42,995 nt of DNA from an uncultured Alteromonadaceae bacterium. Lineage in GTDB: Bacteria > Pseudomonadota > Gammaproteobacteria > Enterobacterales > Alteromonadaceae. The stretch is from the NCBI GenBank assembly GCA_947503265.1, contig CANNDC010000028.1, positions 1 to 42,995 of the forward strand. Reading direction: 5' to 3'. The position numbers and the translations under genes are program-made. The notes under the pieces are model-generated. The model was not told the origin of the DNA and did no database searches. It saw nothing but the letters and a program-made list of their open reading frames with translations. Below, in pieces: positions 25,517 to 34,708 of this stretch (positions are counted from its first letter, which is position 1; each line of letters starts with the position of its first letter).

Positions 25517-25544
25517 AAAAAGGCCCAATTTGATTGGGCCTTTT
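25517..25544 (+). terminator. Rho-independent terminator after trxA
   Basis: AAAAAGGCCCAAT-TTG-ATTGGGCCTTTT forms a 12-bp or longer perfect stem with a T tract inside the 3' arm. It lies 30 bases after the trxA stop. The A-rich 5' arm means it can also act on the opposite strand. Confidence 0.9.
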
Positions 25545-25728
25545 CATAAAAAGTACAGATTCCTGCATTTTCGCTGGACGCATCGAGCATTTGGTGCTAC
25601 ATTTTTTTTGTTCATATCCTGAACTCACCAAAAATCACACTCAATCCAGAGAGTTAAAACGAAATTTATTTATTCGGAAAACAATCGCGGCGATAACGCC
25701 AAACTCAAAGTAAAAAGACCCACCAATT

Positions 25729-26994
25729 ATGAATTTAACCGAACTAAAGAATAAACCGATCAGCGAGTTAGTTGGACTTGCAGAGAAAATGGGCTTAGAA
25801 AATATGGCCCGTGCACGTAAGCAAGATATTATTTTCGCCATCTTAAAAGCACATGCGAAAAGTGGTGAAGACATATTTGGAGATGGCGTACTCGAAATTC
25901 TCCAAGATGGATTTGGATTCTTACGGTCGTCGGATTCTTCATACTTGGCAGGTCCGGATGATATATATGTGTCTCCGAGTCAGATTCGCCGCTTTAATCT
26001 CAGAACCGGCGATACAATAGCTGGAAAAATAAGACCACCCAAAGACAGTGAGCGTTATTTTGCCCTATTAAAAATCAATCAGGTCAACTTTGATAAACCT
26101 GAAAATTCCAGAAGCAAAATACTTTTCGAAAACCTAACAGCTCTGCATGCTAACCGACGTTTCACACTGCAACGTGGCAATGGTAGTACTGAGGATCTCA
26201 CCGCAAGAATCCTTGATCTTGCTTCGCCAATCGGCGCGGGACAACGTGGACTGATTGTTGCTCCACCAAAAGCGGGTAAAACCTTACTACTGCAAAACAT
26301 AGCTCAATCAATTGCAGCGAATCATCCTGAGTCAGAATTAATGGTGCTTCTTATTGATGAGCGTCCAGAAGAAGTTACCGAGATGCAACGATTAGTGCAG
26401 GGCGAAGTTGTTGCTTCAACATTTGATGAACCTGCTAGCCGTCATGTTCAAGTAGCGGAAATGGTCATTGAGAAAGCAAAGCGACTAGTTGAACATAAAA
26501 AAGACGTGGTTATTTTATTAGATTCCATTACCCGTTTAGCAAGAGCGTACAACACAGTTATTCCTTCTTCAGGGAAAGTGTTAACAGGTGGTGTAGATGC
26601 TAATGCACTGCACAAACCGAAACGTTTCTTTGGTGCCGCTCGTAATGTTGAGGAAGGCGGAAGCTTGACGATTATCGCAACCGCGCTCATTGATACGGGT
26701 TCCAAAATGGACGAGGTTATCTACGAAGAATTTAAAGGTACGGGTAATATGGAATTGCATTTGAACCGCAAAATTGCGGAAAAACGCGTATTCCCTGCGA
26801 TAGATTACAACCGCTCAGGTACTCGTAGAGAAGAACTTCTCACCACCCAAGACGAACTACAAAAAATGTGGATACTACGCAAGATTGTCCATGAAATGTC
26901 AGAAATCGATGCCATTGAGTTCTTGATTGGTAAATTGGCTATGACCAAGACAAATGACGAATTCTTTGCCGCAATGCGACGTCAAAAAAGCTAG
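25729..26994 (+). CDS. rho: Transcription termination factor Rho
   Basis: A 421-residue hexameric RNA-dependent ATPase that ends transcription. The N-terminal part starts MNLTELKNKPISELVGLAEK. The cold-shock-like RNA-binding domain holds GFGFLRSSDSSYLAGPDDIYVSPS in its usual place. The ATPase has Walker A APPKAGKTLLLQN (Lys181 and Lys184), Walker B VVILLDSITRLARAYN, the Q-loop region SSGKVLTGGVD and the R-loop GTGNMELHL. The length matches E. coli (419). Between the trxA terminator and the ATG there is a leader of about 180 bases, consistent with known autoregulation of rho in other bacteria. Confidence 0.98.
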   Translation: MNLTELKNKPISELVGLAEKMGLENMARARKQDIIFAILKAHAKSGEDIFGDGVLEILQDGFGFLRSSDSSYLAGPDDIYVSPSQIRRFNLRTGDTIAGKIRPPKDSERYFALLKINQVNFDKPENSRSKILFENLTALHANRRFTLQRGNGSTEDLTARILDLASPIGAGQRGLIVAPPKAGKTLLLQNIAQSIAANHPESELMVLLIDERPEEVTEMQRLVQGEVVASTFDEPASRHVQVAEMVIEKAKRLVEHKKDVVILLDSITRLARAYNTVIPSSGKVLTGGVDANALHKPKRFFGAARNVEEGGSLTIIATALIDTGSKMDEVIYEEFKGTGNMELHLNRKIAEKRVFPAIDYNRSGTRREELLTTQDELQKMWILRKIVHEMSEIDAIEFLIGKLAMTKTNDEFFAAMRRQKS

Positions 26995-27012
26995 TAGTTA
27001 GACCAATATATC

Positions 27013-27049
27013 AATCCGCTATGTTTGGAAAACGTAGCGGATTTTTTTT
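27013..27049 (+). terminator. Rho-independent terminator after rho
   Basis: AATCCGCTATGTT pairs with AACGTAGCGGATT (one wobble) and is followed by a run of T. It begins 18 bases after the rho stop codon. Confidence 0.92.
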
Positions 27050-27095
27050 GTCTGTAATAAAGTACTGCCTAAACAACAACCATAAGAAGAAAAAC

Positions 27096-28409
27096 ATGAA
27101 CAAGGGCTTTACCGCATCCATCCTATTTTCCGCCTTACTAACAGTCTCTTACGCTGCAATGGCAGCGGATAAGCAACAAGTAGAGAAGGCGGCAAACAAG
27201 ATCGAAAAACAAGTAATCAAATGGCGTCATCACCTTCACCAATATCCAGAATTATCTAATCGAGAGTTTGAAACGGCAAAATATGTAGAAAAGCACTTAC
27301 GGAGTTTAGGTCTTGAGGTGCAAACTGGCGTCGCGATTACAGGTGTTGTCGGGATTTTGGACTCGGGTAAACCTGGACCTGTTGTGGCGTTGCGAGCGGA
27401 CATGGATGGATTGCCTGTCCCCGAGCAAAATGACTTGCCGTGGAAATCTACTCAAATGGGTGAGTTGGAGGGTAAGCAAGTACCAGTGATGCATGCTTGT
27501 GGGCATGATACTCATGTTGCCATGCTCATGGGAGCTGCAAAAATCCTTACAGATATGAAAGACCAGTTGCGCGGTAAAGTGAAGTTCATTTTTCAACCGG
27601 CTGAGGAAGGAGCGCCGCGTGGTGAAAGAGGTGGTGCTGAGGTGATGGTTGAAGAAGGTGTTTTAAAAAATCCTGATGTAGATGCTATTTTCGGTTTACA
27701 TATTAGTTCTGCTACGGATGTTGGCAAAGTTCGCTACAGAGAAGGTGGGGTAATGGCTGCCGTTGACCCATTTAAAATAGTCATAAAAGGTAAGCAAGCT
27801 CATGGTGCTTATCCTTGGCTTAGCGTCGATCCTATTACCACGGCTGCGCAAGTGATCATGAGTGTGCAAACAATAGTGAGCAGAGAAATACGACTTTTAG
27901 ATGATGCTGCTGTCGTCACTTTCGGATCCATTCACGGTGGTAACCGCTCAAATATCATTCCCAATGAAGTTGAATTGGTTGGCACGATCAGAACACTAAA
28001 TAAAGATGCCAGAGATCATATTTATGAAGCACTACCGAGAAAAGTGAAAGGAATTGCTGATAGCATGAGAGCAGAAGCTGAAGTGACACTTCCACTCGAC
28101 TACAATTATCCAATCACGTTTAACGATCATGATTTGATGGCGAAAATGTTGCCAACATTGATAGAAACCGCTGGCGAGGAAAATGCCTTGTACAGTAAAG
28201 CCGTTACGGGTGCAGAAGACTTTTCGTTTTTCCAAGAAAAAGTGCCCGGTGTATATTTATGGATAGGCGGTAAGCCGCTTGATGTCGACCCCAAGGACGC
28301 ACCTGCTCACCATACCCCTGAATTCTATGTTGATGATAGTGGGATGAAGTTAGGCGTGAAATTACTAACTAACTTAACTATCGATTACATGGCGAAACAC
28401 GAGAAATAA
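27096..28409 (+). CDS. Secreted M20-family amidohydrolase
   Basis: A 437-residue zinc-type hydrolase of the M20D group (N-acyl amino acid or hippurate amidohydrolase-like). A signal peptide is seen at residues 1-23 (MNKGFTASILFSALLTVSYA, cut after AMA). Metal and catalytic motifs: VALRADMDGLPVPE, MHACGHDTHVAML, IFQPAEEGAP and a dimerisation-domain KGKQAHGAYPWLSVDP. The conserved Cys-Gly-His-Asp fits M20D. I chose the ATG at 27096 (after AAGAAG). An upstream in-frame start at 27021 lies inside the rho terminator and would hide the signal peptide. It is probably periplasmic, releasing amino acids from acylated or peptide-like substrates. Confidence 0.9.
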   Translation: MNKGFTASILFSALLTVSYAAMAADKQQVEKAANKIEKQVIKWRHHLHQYPELSNREFETAKYVEKHLRSLGLEVQTGVAITGVVGILDSGKPGPVVALRADMDGLPVPEQNDLPWKSTQMGELEGKQVPVMHACGHDTHVAMLMGAAKILTDMKDQLRGKVKFIFQPAEEGAPRGERGGAEVMVEEGVLKNPDVDAIFGLHISSATDVGKVRYREGGVMAAVDPFKIVIKGKQAHGAYPWLSVDPITTAAQVIMSVQTIVSREIRLLDDAAVVTFGSIHGGNRSNIIPNEVELVGTIRTLNKDARDHIYEALPRKVKGIADSMRAEAEVTLPLDYNYPITFNDHDLMAKMLPTLIETAGEENALYSKAVTGAEDFSFFQEKVPGVYLWIGGKPLDVDPKDAPAHHTPEFYVDDSGMKLGVKLLTNLTIDYMAKHEK

Positions 28410-28438
28410 CCAACCCTGGCAATGTTGTAGGTGATCTT

Positions 28439-28480
28439 GAGCCATCAAAAAGAAAGATGGCTCATTTAAAAATGGCTCAT
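28439..28480 (+). terminator. Terminator-like hairpin after the M20 gene
   Basis: GAGCCATC-(9 bases)-GATGGCTC is followed by ATTTAAAAATGGCTCATTTAAAA, in which the stretch ATGGCTCATTTAAAA occurs twice in tandem. It lies 30 bases after the stop codon and between convergent genes. Confidence 0.6.
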
Positions 28481-28502
28481 TTAAAAAGCCAGGTTTAATC
28501 GG

Positions 28503-29399
28503 TCAAACTAAGTCGGTCTTAATGGTTGAATGAAGTTGAGATAAAAACGTTAAAAAAGCTTGGCATGCAAGGTTCTGTGGTCGATCTGCTGAAGTTACCG
28601 CATGCCAATGGCTTTGCAGAGGAAAATCTTCAATATTTAGTATTTTCACCGACTCTTTTTCGCCTTGGGCTAACGTATGGTCAGATAAAATAGCTATTCC
28701 GAGACCTGATGCAACAGATAGCTTTATTGCTTCGTTGCTCTCTACCAGCATAGTGTTATTAAGTGAAACATCCTTATTCTGACAATATATTTCAATTGCC
28801 TTTCTTGTCCCTGAACCGTTTTCTCGAACTAAAAAACGTTGGTTAGCTAACCCCGACAAATTGCAATTATCAGGACCTTGATAATCCTTAGGGGCGATTA
28901 CCAGCAAGTTATTTTGTAAAAACGGTATGGAGACAATGCTAGGTGACGTTGGGGGATGGCTAAATATATAAATATCGTCCTTGTTCTGATGTAAGCGTTC
29001 TATCACTTGACCACGGTTTCTGACTTTAAACTCTATGTCCAAGCCGCTATGCTTTTGGCTGAAAGCGGACAAAATGGGTGGGATCACATATTTTGCAGTG
29101 GTAACTACTACAATACTCAAACGACCCTTTTCAATTCCTTGTAACGCTTGAATGTGTGTCGTCAGTTTGTGTTGAGATGCAGAAATTTCCTGAGCGCATT
29201 GATAAACAGCTTCCCCAGCCTCAGTCATCACCAATTTTCCCTGTTGGTTGTTGACTAGGGGTAATCCAACTTCATTGGCCAACTTTTTCAACTGTAAAGA
29301 TACGGTTGGTTGACTAAGATTCAGCCGCTCAGATGCTGAAGTGACTGAGCCACTATCAATAATTTGTTTGAATACTTGAAACAGTCTAAAAGTTAACAT
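28503..29399 (-). CDS. LysR-type transcriptional regulator
   Basis: A 298-residue regulator. The N-terminal winged HTH reads FRLFQVFKQIIDSGSVTSASERLNLSQPTVSLQLKKLANEVG in the usual place. A linker helix and a periplasmic-binding-like effector domain (about 90-295) follow, with IVVVTTAKYVIPPILSAF, and GLGIAILSDHTL near the end. The sequence pattern resembles the CbbR/YeiE branch, but I do not assign an effector. It is divergent from purE with a 302-base gap, and convergent with the M20 gene. LysR regulators often control a divergent neighbour, though control of purEK would be unusual. Confidence 0.88.
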   Translation of the reverse strand: MLTFRLFQVFKQIIDSGSVTSASERLNLSQPTVSLQLKKLANEVGLPLVNNQQGKLVMTEAGEAVYQCAQEISASQHKLTTHIQALQGIEKGRLSIVVVTTAKYVIPPILSAFSQKHSGLDIEFKVRNRGQVIERLHQNKDDIYIFSHPPTSPSIVSIPFLQNNLLVIAPKDYQGPDNCNLSGLANQRFLVRENGSGTRKAIEIYCQNKDVSLNNTMLVESNEAIKLSVASGLGIAILSDHTLAQGEKESVKILNIEDFPLQSHWHAVTSADRPQNLACQAFLTFLSQLHSTIKTDLV

Positions 29400-29701
29400 A
29401 AATAGACATATATAAAATAATATTGGATTTTATATATACGTTAATAAATAAAAAAGTTCAATGCTCAGGTGTAATTTCTGATTTTGGTTATATCAAATGT
29501 TCACTTGGGCTTAGTCAATAATTGCGCTACAATCTGCGGCCCCAAAAGCTTGGGGACATTTGAAAACACATTCTTTAATAAATTAGTGAATCAGGATTAG
29601 AAGATATTACTTCTGCTGAATTTGGAATTCACTGATCCAAAATCCAATAAAATGAAAGCAAACTAATCCTTTGCTCATTGGGCTATTTTTCAGGAGCCGT
29701 T
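29400..29701. other. Divergent intergenic region lysR / purE
   Basis: No gene is seen. The lysR side is very A/T-rich (for example TTTTATATATACGTTAATAA). Nearer to purE there is a palindromic hairpin CCCCAA-AAGC-TTGGGG (29540-29555) and a second possible hairpin with arms AGTGAAT/ATTCACT and inner AGAAG/CTTCT (about 29586-29636). I did not find a convincing PurR operator. Confidence 0.5.
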
Positions 29702-30193
29702 ATGCCAAAAGTGGCGATAGTGATGGGGTCAAAATCCGATTGGCCCACTATGCAACAAGCAGCGTCAATGCTAAAACAACTTGGTGTTGATTATGAGGCG
29801 AAAGTCGTTTCTGCACACAGAACCCCCGAACTACTGACGGAGTTCTCTAAAACTGCAGCTGAAAAGGGGTTTCACGTCATCATAGGTGGCGCTGGTGGTG
29901 CTGCTCATTTACCCGGCATGGTAGCGGCACACACACATTTACCGGTTTTTGGTGTACCGGTTCGGTCTAGCCAGCTTAGTGGCCTAGATTCTCTACTTTC
30001 TATCGTGCAAATGCCCAAAGGGGTTGCTGTTGGTACGCTAGCAATTGGTGAAGCAGGTGCTGCGAATGCTGGGTTGCTTGCTGCACAAGTTGTCGCTTTG
30101 CATGATCCCCAAGTTGCTAAAGCCATCATTGCTTTTCGCAGCAAACAAACTGAGACAGTGTTAGCTGTAGAGGAATTGGAGCTTCCTGAATGA
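29702..30193 (+). CDS. purE: 5-(carboxyamino)imidazole ribonucleotide mutase PurE
   Basis: A 163-residue purine synthesis enzyme that converts N5-CAIR to CAIR. Motifs: VAIVMGSKSDWPTMQQA, VSAHRTPELL, IIGGAGGAAHLPGMVAAHT and PVFGVPVRSSQLSGLDSLLS. I chose the ATG at 29702 because AGGAG lies six bases before it; an upstream in-frame start at 29678 has no such site. It overlaps purK by four bases, so the two steps are translationally coupled. Confidence 0.96.
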   Translation: MPKVAIVMGSKSDWPTMQQAASMLKQLGVDYEAKVVSAHRTPELLTEFSKTAAEKGFHVIIGGAGGAAHLPGMVAAHTHLPVFGVPVRSSQLSGLDSLLSIVQMPKGVAVGTLAIGEAGAANAGLLAAQVVALHDPQVAKAIIAFRSKQTETVLAVEELELPE

Positions 30194-31335
30194 ATGTACT
30201 AGTCTACGGTGCCGGCCAACTCGCACAAATGATGTATCTTGCAGCTGTCCCTCTTGGTATCAAATTAAGAGCCGTAGATGTAAAAACAAATACTATAGTT
30301 GATCCAGTAAGTAAACAGACTTTAGCGTTATCGATAGAAGAAGCGATAGAACAAGCTGATGTGCTCACCGTAGAATTTGAACATGTTCCAGAAGACTTGC
30401 TTGAACAAGCCCATCAAAGTGGTAAGTTAATGCCCAGTATCGCTTCTATTCAAGCAGGTGCTGACAGAGTTTTAGAAAAACAAGCCTTGACTAAATTGGC
30501 TATCGCTAACTGCGAACACCTGATTGTTACGCAAGTCGAGCAGTTGGAAGAAGCAGTTGAAAAACTGGGTGAAAAACTGATTGTCAAATCCAGCCGGGAC
30601 GGATATGACGGTTACGGACAGTGGCGGTTGTCATCAAAAGAGCAGTTGCCAGAATTGCAATCCGAGTTGTCTAAATTGGATCTGGAAAAAGTACCACTAA
30701 TAGTAGAAACCATGGTGCCTTTTGACAGAGAGCTTTCACTTATTGGGGTGCGCAATCAAAGTGGGGAGGTTCGCTGTTACCCGTTAGCTGAAAACCTGCA
30801 CCATCAAGGGCAATTGCACGTTTCTGTTGCTCCAGCACCCACTGTTTCAGCGGAATTGAATGCTCAGGCCCAACAAGCCTTTACTAAACTTGCAAACGAG
30901 TTTGATTACGTTGGAGTACTGGCGGTTGAGTTTTTTCAGGTTGGCGATGCATTACTTGTCAATGAAATTGCGCCAAGAGTGCACAATTCAGGTCACTGGA
31001 GTATGCAAGGAGCGGACACCAGTCAATTTGAAAATCATATTCGGGCTATTACCGATCTTCCATTAGGAAATACTGACGCAAATGGCAAAAGCGCCATGAT
31101 CAATATTATTGGATGTGATGACTACTCTGAAGACTTACTGAGTATTCGAAATTGTCATCTACATGTTTACGGAAAAAGCGTTAGGCCTAAACGTAAGATG
31201 GGGCACATTAATCTGACGGGGGATAGTTTTCAGTCGCTCGCGGAAGTCATGACAACCCTGGCAAAATACTTGCCCTTAAATCACTTTCCCAAGCTACTCG
31301 GCGAAGCCGACAAACTATCTGATATAAAAGAGTAA
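30190..31335 (+). CDS. purK: N5-carboxyaminoimidazole ribonucleotide synthase PurK
   Basis: A 381-residue ATP-grasp enzyme making N5-CAIR from AIR, bicarbonate and ATP. It begins with the pre-ATP-grasp domain (VYGAGQLAQMMYLAAVPLGI). The ATP-grasp part has LIVKSSRDGYDGYGQW, VPFDRELSLIGVR and the Mg2+/ATP end LLVNEIAPRVHNSGHWSMQGA, with SQFENHIRAITDLPLG. It is about 25 residues longer than E. coli PurK (355). It is the last gene of the purEK pair; hairpins lie between it and the tRNA. Confidence 0.95.
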   Translation: MNVLVYGAGQLAQMMYLAAVPLGIKLRAVDVKTNTIVDPVSKQTLALSIEEAIEQADVLTVEFEHVPEDLLEQAHQSGKLMPSIASIQAGADRVLEKQALTKLAIANCEHLIVTQVEQLEEAVEKLGEKLIVKSSRDGYDGYGQWRLSSKEQLPELQSELSKLDLEKVPLIVETMVPFDRELSLIGVRNQSGEVRCYPLAENLHHQGQLHVSVAPAPTVSAELNAQAQQAFTKLANEFDYVGVLAVEFFQVGDALLVNEIAPRVHNSGHWSMQGADTSQFENHIRAITDLPLGNTDANGKSAMINIIGCDDYSEDLLSIRNCHLHVYGKSVRPKRKMGHINLTGDSFQSLAEVMTTLAKYLPLNHFPKLLGEADKLSDIKE

Positions 31336-31337
31336 AA

Positions 31338-31422
31338 TAAGCGGTTGACAAAGACCGCTTAATCACTAAAATAGCGCCTCGCTTTTGAGACATCTTAACC
31401 AAGGATGTCGCTCCTCAAAAGC
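31338..31422 (+). terminator. Two hairpins between purK and tRNA-Thr
   Basis: The first hairpin has arms TAAGCGGT/ACCGCTTA (31338-31361) directly after the purK stop. The second has outer arms GCTTTTGAG/CTCAAAAGC (31381-31422) with inner ACATC/GATGT. Neither has a long T tract, so they may end the purEK transcript weakly or mark a processing site before the tRNA. Confidence 0.45.
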
Positions 31423-31437
31423 AGCACCAAACAGTGT

Positions 31438-31513
<76 letters not shown>

Positions 31514-31607
31514 TTTTCTTCGTTCAATTTGAAGTCTGTTCCTACAGCATTCTTGCACCGAGCGCGAACGGACATCCACTGATAAATCCATCGTTAATTT
31601 AATAGCA

Positions 31608-31635
31608 GGCAGCTCGACTCTGGCAGATGGCAATA
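31608..31635 (+). pseudogene. Fragment of a tRNA-Thr 3' end
   Basis: A 28-base stretch matches the T-arm and acceptor end of the tRNA-Thr at 31438 in the same orientation at about 21 of 28 positions, including the exact TCGACTC loop. It lies 95 bases after the intact tRNA and just before the end of mrpG. It could be a decayed tandem copy or an old attachment site. Confidence 0.5.
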
Positions 31636-31661
31636 GCCTGATCAACTAATCAACCAAAAGC

Positions 31662-32051
31662 TTAATCTTTCTTTTCACCTTGCTGGTCATTTTGCTCTGG
31701 TGGTAACTGCTTACGAGCATTTTCGACAAGATGTTGATTTCGCGTACGTTCGAGTATATTAGCTTTACTATGCATAGCGGCTTTTGCGAGTATATGTGCG
31801 GTAACGGGTGCAGTTATAACTAAAAACAGTGTTATGAGCAGTTCATTAATGCTCAAAAATCCTTGCTGATGGTACATGTAAACCATGGAACCAATAAGAA
31901 CACTACCTAGACCCAACGTGGTAGCTTTTGTCGGTGCGTGCAACCTCACATAAATGTCTTGCAAGCGCAGCAGCCCAATAGAGCCAACTAACACAAATAG
32001 CCCGCCAATAATAAGTAATACAGATATAATAAGTTCAACAGCGAAACTCAT
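31662..32051 (-). CDS. mrpG: Na+/H+ antiporter subunit G (MrpG/MnhG)
   Basis: A 129-residue membrane protein with three hydrophobic segments (about 8-27, 43-61 and 66-90) and a charged C-terminus of about 40 residues (NARKQLPPEQNDQQGEKKD). The PhaG/MnhG family pattern GLLRLQDIYVRLHAPTKATTLG is clear. It is a small subunit of the Mrp complex, needed for assembly and activity. It is the last gene of the operon, eight bases after mrpF. Confidence 0.92.
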   Translation of the reverse strand: MSFAVELIISVLLIIGGLFVLVGSIGLLRLQDIYVRLHAPTKATTLGLGSVLIGSMVYMYHQQGFLSINELLITLFLVITAPVTAHILAKAAMHSKANILERTRNQHLVENARKQLPPEQNDQQGEKKD

Positions 32052-32059
32052 ACAAACTC

Positions 32060-32329
32060 CTATTCGATGATATCGCCACGTAGCAAGTACTTTCCAAATG
32101 CTACGCTGCTTACAAAGCCAAGCATCGCTATAAGCAAGGCTGCTTCAAAATACAAAGTTGTGCGGTTATAAATTCCGTAAAGCAGAATCAACGCGATGCT
32201 ATTGATGTACATGGTATCAAGGGCCAAGATACGATCGACTACATGAGGTCCAATGGCTAAACGCCAAAAATTAAGAATCAAAGCAATACAAAGCATTCCA
32301 GCGACAATCACTATAGAAATATCTAACAT
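32060..32329 (-). CDS. mrpF: Na+/H+ antiporter subunit F (MrpF/MnhF)
   Basis: An 89-residue membrane protein with three hydrophobic segments and the family motif GPHVVDRILALDTM (with the buried Asp), followed by FEAALLIAMLGFVSSVAFGKYLLRGD. The length is normal for MrpF. It overlaps mrpE by seven bases. Confidence 0.93.
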   Translation of the reverse strand: MLDISIVIVAGMLCIALILNFWRLAIGPHVVDRILALDTMYINSIALILLYGIYNRTTLYFEAALLIAMLGFVSSVAFGKYLLRGDIIE

Positions 32330-32823
32330 CCGAAAATCTCCTTCACACGAGACTCATATCTTTGTTTTATCAAGTCGATAACCTCTTGCTCGTTTTCAGG
32401 CATGTCTAAGACATGCACATAGAGCCACTTTTTATCCTTTGACACTTCTCCACTAACCGTCCCTGGTGTCATTGTCACGGTACTGGCTAGCACAGTGATT
32501 GGAAGCTCGTCAGGAAGGTCTAACGGCACGGCTACAAAGCCTGGATTTATTCTACGCAATGGCCCCATTACCAAGAAAGCAACCTGAATGTTGGCAACAA
32601 CAATATCCTTGAGCACTAATAGGATATACAGCAGTGCTTTAATAGGTTTTTTAATCGCTGGTTGAGGCACTCTAAGTGGTGCACAAAGCAAAGGTATGGC
32701 AATGCCCAGAATTGCGCCCAATAATATATGTCCGAAACCTATGCTTGAATTTATCATTAACCAAACAATAAGCAGCATGACGCTATGCACTGGCATAGGA
32801 AAAACGCGTGACAATGTGTTCAT
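32323..32823 (-). CDS. mrpE: Na+/H+ antiporter subunit E (MrpE/MnhE)
   Basis: A 166-residue protein with N-terminal membrane segments (about 12-45 and 62-88). The family core is IVVANIQVAFLVMGPLRRINPGFVAVPLDLPDE, then TMTPGTVSGEVSKDKKWLYVHVLD and the final ERYESRVKEIF-like end. It overlaps mrpD by four bases and mrpF by seven, the tight packing usual in this operon. Confidence 0.93.
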   Translation of the reverse strand: MNTLSRVFPMPVHSVMLLIVWLMINSSIGFGHILLGAILGIAIPLLCAPLRVPQPAIKKPIKALLYILLVLKDIVVANIQVAFLVMGPLRRINPGFVAVPLDLPDELPITVLASTVTMTPGTVSGEVSKDKKWLYVHVLDMPENEQEVIDLIKQRYESRVKEIFGC

Positions 32824-34346
32824 TGTGTTTTCTCCTGCAATCCCATAATCTCAATAACGCTTTGCACATTGTGCAACTGCGCCGCTGCCTCATTAGTATA
32901 TTGAATTATACTAGCACCAAAGATGACTATTGTTGGCGATGCCAAAAGTAATAAGCCAGCTCCACAAAGTTGCCACTTTGAAAAACCTAAGGAATCGACA
33001 GTATCGCGGTTGGGAGTATTTCGCCAAAATAGAGTCGTTCCGGCTCTCGATAAAGCGATAATGGTGATTAAGCTGGATATAAGTACAATAGACCAAATCC
33101 AAATTTTCTCTAATGAATCAGTAGCAGCCTGCAAAATGACCAGTTTACCTAGGAAACCCGAAAAGGGCGGTAGTCCCGCTACGGTCAAAGCCGCAACAAA
33201 AAACAGTATTCCTAATAGCGACTGCTGCTTTATTTTTCGCGCTACAACGAATCTGTCAAATGCTTTTCCACGCTGTTGACCAATCATGTCGGCTATTAAA
33301 AACAAAGCGCCCGTTATCAGCGTGCTATGGACCAGATACAGCATGCCGGCAGCTGTTGCCTCTGGTGTTCTCAAAGCAAATGAAATTAACAACGTGCCGA
33401 CAGAAATGATGACTAAATTGCCTGCAAGCGTTCTTAAGTTTGGACTAGCCAAAGCACCAATAGATCCTAAAACAATCGATGCAATTGCCAAAGGCCATAC
33501 CCATGGTTGAACCATGTTGGCTAATTCTCCCGCTTGCTCACCAAAAATAACCGTGTAGACACGAAAAATACAGTACACGCCTACCTTGGTCATGATTGCA
33601 AAAAGCGCGGCAACAGGCGCACTCGTTGCAGCATAAGTTCGAGGTAACCAAAAATGTAAGGGTAACATTGCTGCTTTCAAACCAAAAACAACTAGCAAGA
33701 GTGAGCCGCCTGCCTGTGCTACTATCGCTTGGCTTTCACTTAAGTTAGTAATTCGCAGCGACATGTCAGTAATGTTTAGTGTCCCCGTTGTGCCGTACAA
33801 GGTACCCAAAGCGATGAGAAAGAGGCTAGAGCCAATAAGGTTGAGAATGACATAGTGAACATTGGCCGCTGTTTTTTGTTTACCGCCACCGTGAATTAAC
33901 AATGTGTATGAGGCGATGAGTAAGACTTCAAAAAACACAAAAAGATTAAATAAGTCATTAGTTAGAAATGCGCCATATATTCCCAGAAGCTGAAATTGCA
34001 CCAGAGGATGAAAGTATTTACCCTCTCTGTCTGTTCCTGCAAACGAATATAGTGTGATACCAAGCCCCAACACACTGGTAAGCGCAATCAACATTGCCGA
34101 TAGCTGATCAGCATACAAAATGATGCCAAATGGTGGTTGCCAATCACCAACAGCATAAACTAGCGCACCGCTTTGTATTATGGTCAATATAAGCCAAATC
34201 GAACAAGCAACCTGCAGCAAAATAAGAAGTATTGAAGCAACTCGTCGATATTGATAATTCTCAACGCCAATGAAGGGCGGCAATAGCATCATTAGACCGC
34301 CCAACATTGGAATTAATATTGGCAATATAGGCAAATGATCTATCAT
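32820..34346 (-). CDS. mrpD: Na+/H+ antiporter subunit D (MrpD/MnhD)
   Basis: A 508-residue polytopic protein (about 14 helices) of the complex I ND2/ND4-like antiporter family. Seen: LLIASYTLLIHGGGKQKTAANVHY, AMLPLHFWLPRTYAATSAPVAALFAIMTKVGVY with the conserved Pro and Lys, and the second-half LPPFSGFLGKL. It is one of the two proton-translocating subunits of the complex. It overlaps mrpC by four bases. Confidence 0.95.
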   Translation of the reverse strand: MIDHLPILPILIPMLGGLMMLLPPFIGVENYQYRRVASILLILLQVACSIWLILTIIQSGALVYAVGDWQPPFGIILYADQLSAMLIALTSVLGLGITLYSFAGTDREGKYFHPLVQFQLLGIYGAFLTNDLFNLFVFFEVLLIASYTLLIHGGGKQKTAANVHYVILNLIGSSLFLIALGTLYGTTGTLNITDMSLRITNLSESQAIVAQAGGSLLLVVFGLKAAMLPLHFWLPRTYAATSAPVAALFAIMTKVGVYCIFRVYTVIFGEQAGELANMVQPWVWPLAIASIVLGSIGALASPNLRTLAGNLVIISVGTLLISFALRTPEATAAGMLYLVHSTLITGALFLIADMIGQQRGKAFDRFVVARKIKQQSLLGILFFVAALTVAGLPPFSGFLGKLVILQAATDSLEKIWIWSIVLISSLITIIALSRAGTTLFWRNTPNRDTVDSLGFSKWQLCGAGLLLLASPTIVIFGASIIQYTNEAAAQLHNVQSVIEIMGLQEKTQ

Positions 34347-34708
34347 ACTTTGCCCCTATTTGGCTTGATCAACTTATTGGTATCAGGGGGATCTCTTCCA
34401 TCTACTAAATCGTTGCCGAGATCAGCACGGGCGCGGATAGATAGAATGACAACGAACGCTATCATGGCAAATCCAATCACAATCGCTGTCAGGACTAGTG
34501 CTTGAGGTAAGGGATCGGCGTAAGAGTCGGACATACCCAAAATGGCCGCGCCGTTTAGATTCAATCGACCACTTGAAAACAAGAATAAGTTAACTGCATA
34601 TGAAAGCATGGTTAACCCTACAACAACTGAAAAAGTGCGACCTCGTAAACACAAAAACACACCACAAAACGTCATTATTCCTACACAAACAACATATAAA
34701 GTTTCCAT
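34343..34708 (-). CDS. mrpC: Na+/H+ antiporter subunit C (MrpC/MnhC)
   Basis: A 121-residue NuoK-like protein with three membrane segments (residues about 3-20, 28-46 and 70-92). The family stretch LTMLSYAVNLFLFSSGRL is seen, then DPLPQALVLTAIVIGFAM. It overlaps mrpA by one base (TAATG) and mrpD by four. Confidence 0.94.
   Translation of the reverse strand: METLYVVCVGIMTFCGVFLCLRGRTFSVVVGLTMLSYAVNLFLFSSGRLNLNGAAILGMSDSYADPLPQALVLTAIVIGFAMIAFVVILSIRARADLGNDLVDGRDPPDTNKLIKPNRGKV

Noticed and set aside
27021..27095. Longer start of the M20 amidohydrolase
   Set aside because: The extension lies within the rho terminator stem and T tract and would bury the clear signal peptide that begins at 27096.
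29400..29701. PurR operator before purE
   Set aside because: I found no sequence close to the PurR consensus; the palindrome at 29540-29555 does not fit it.
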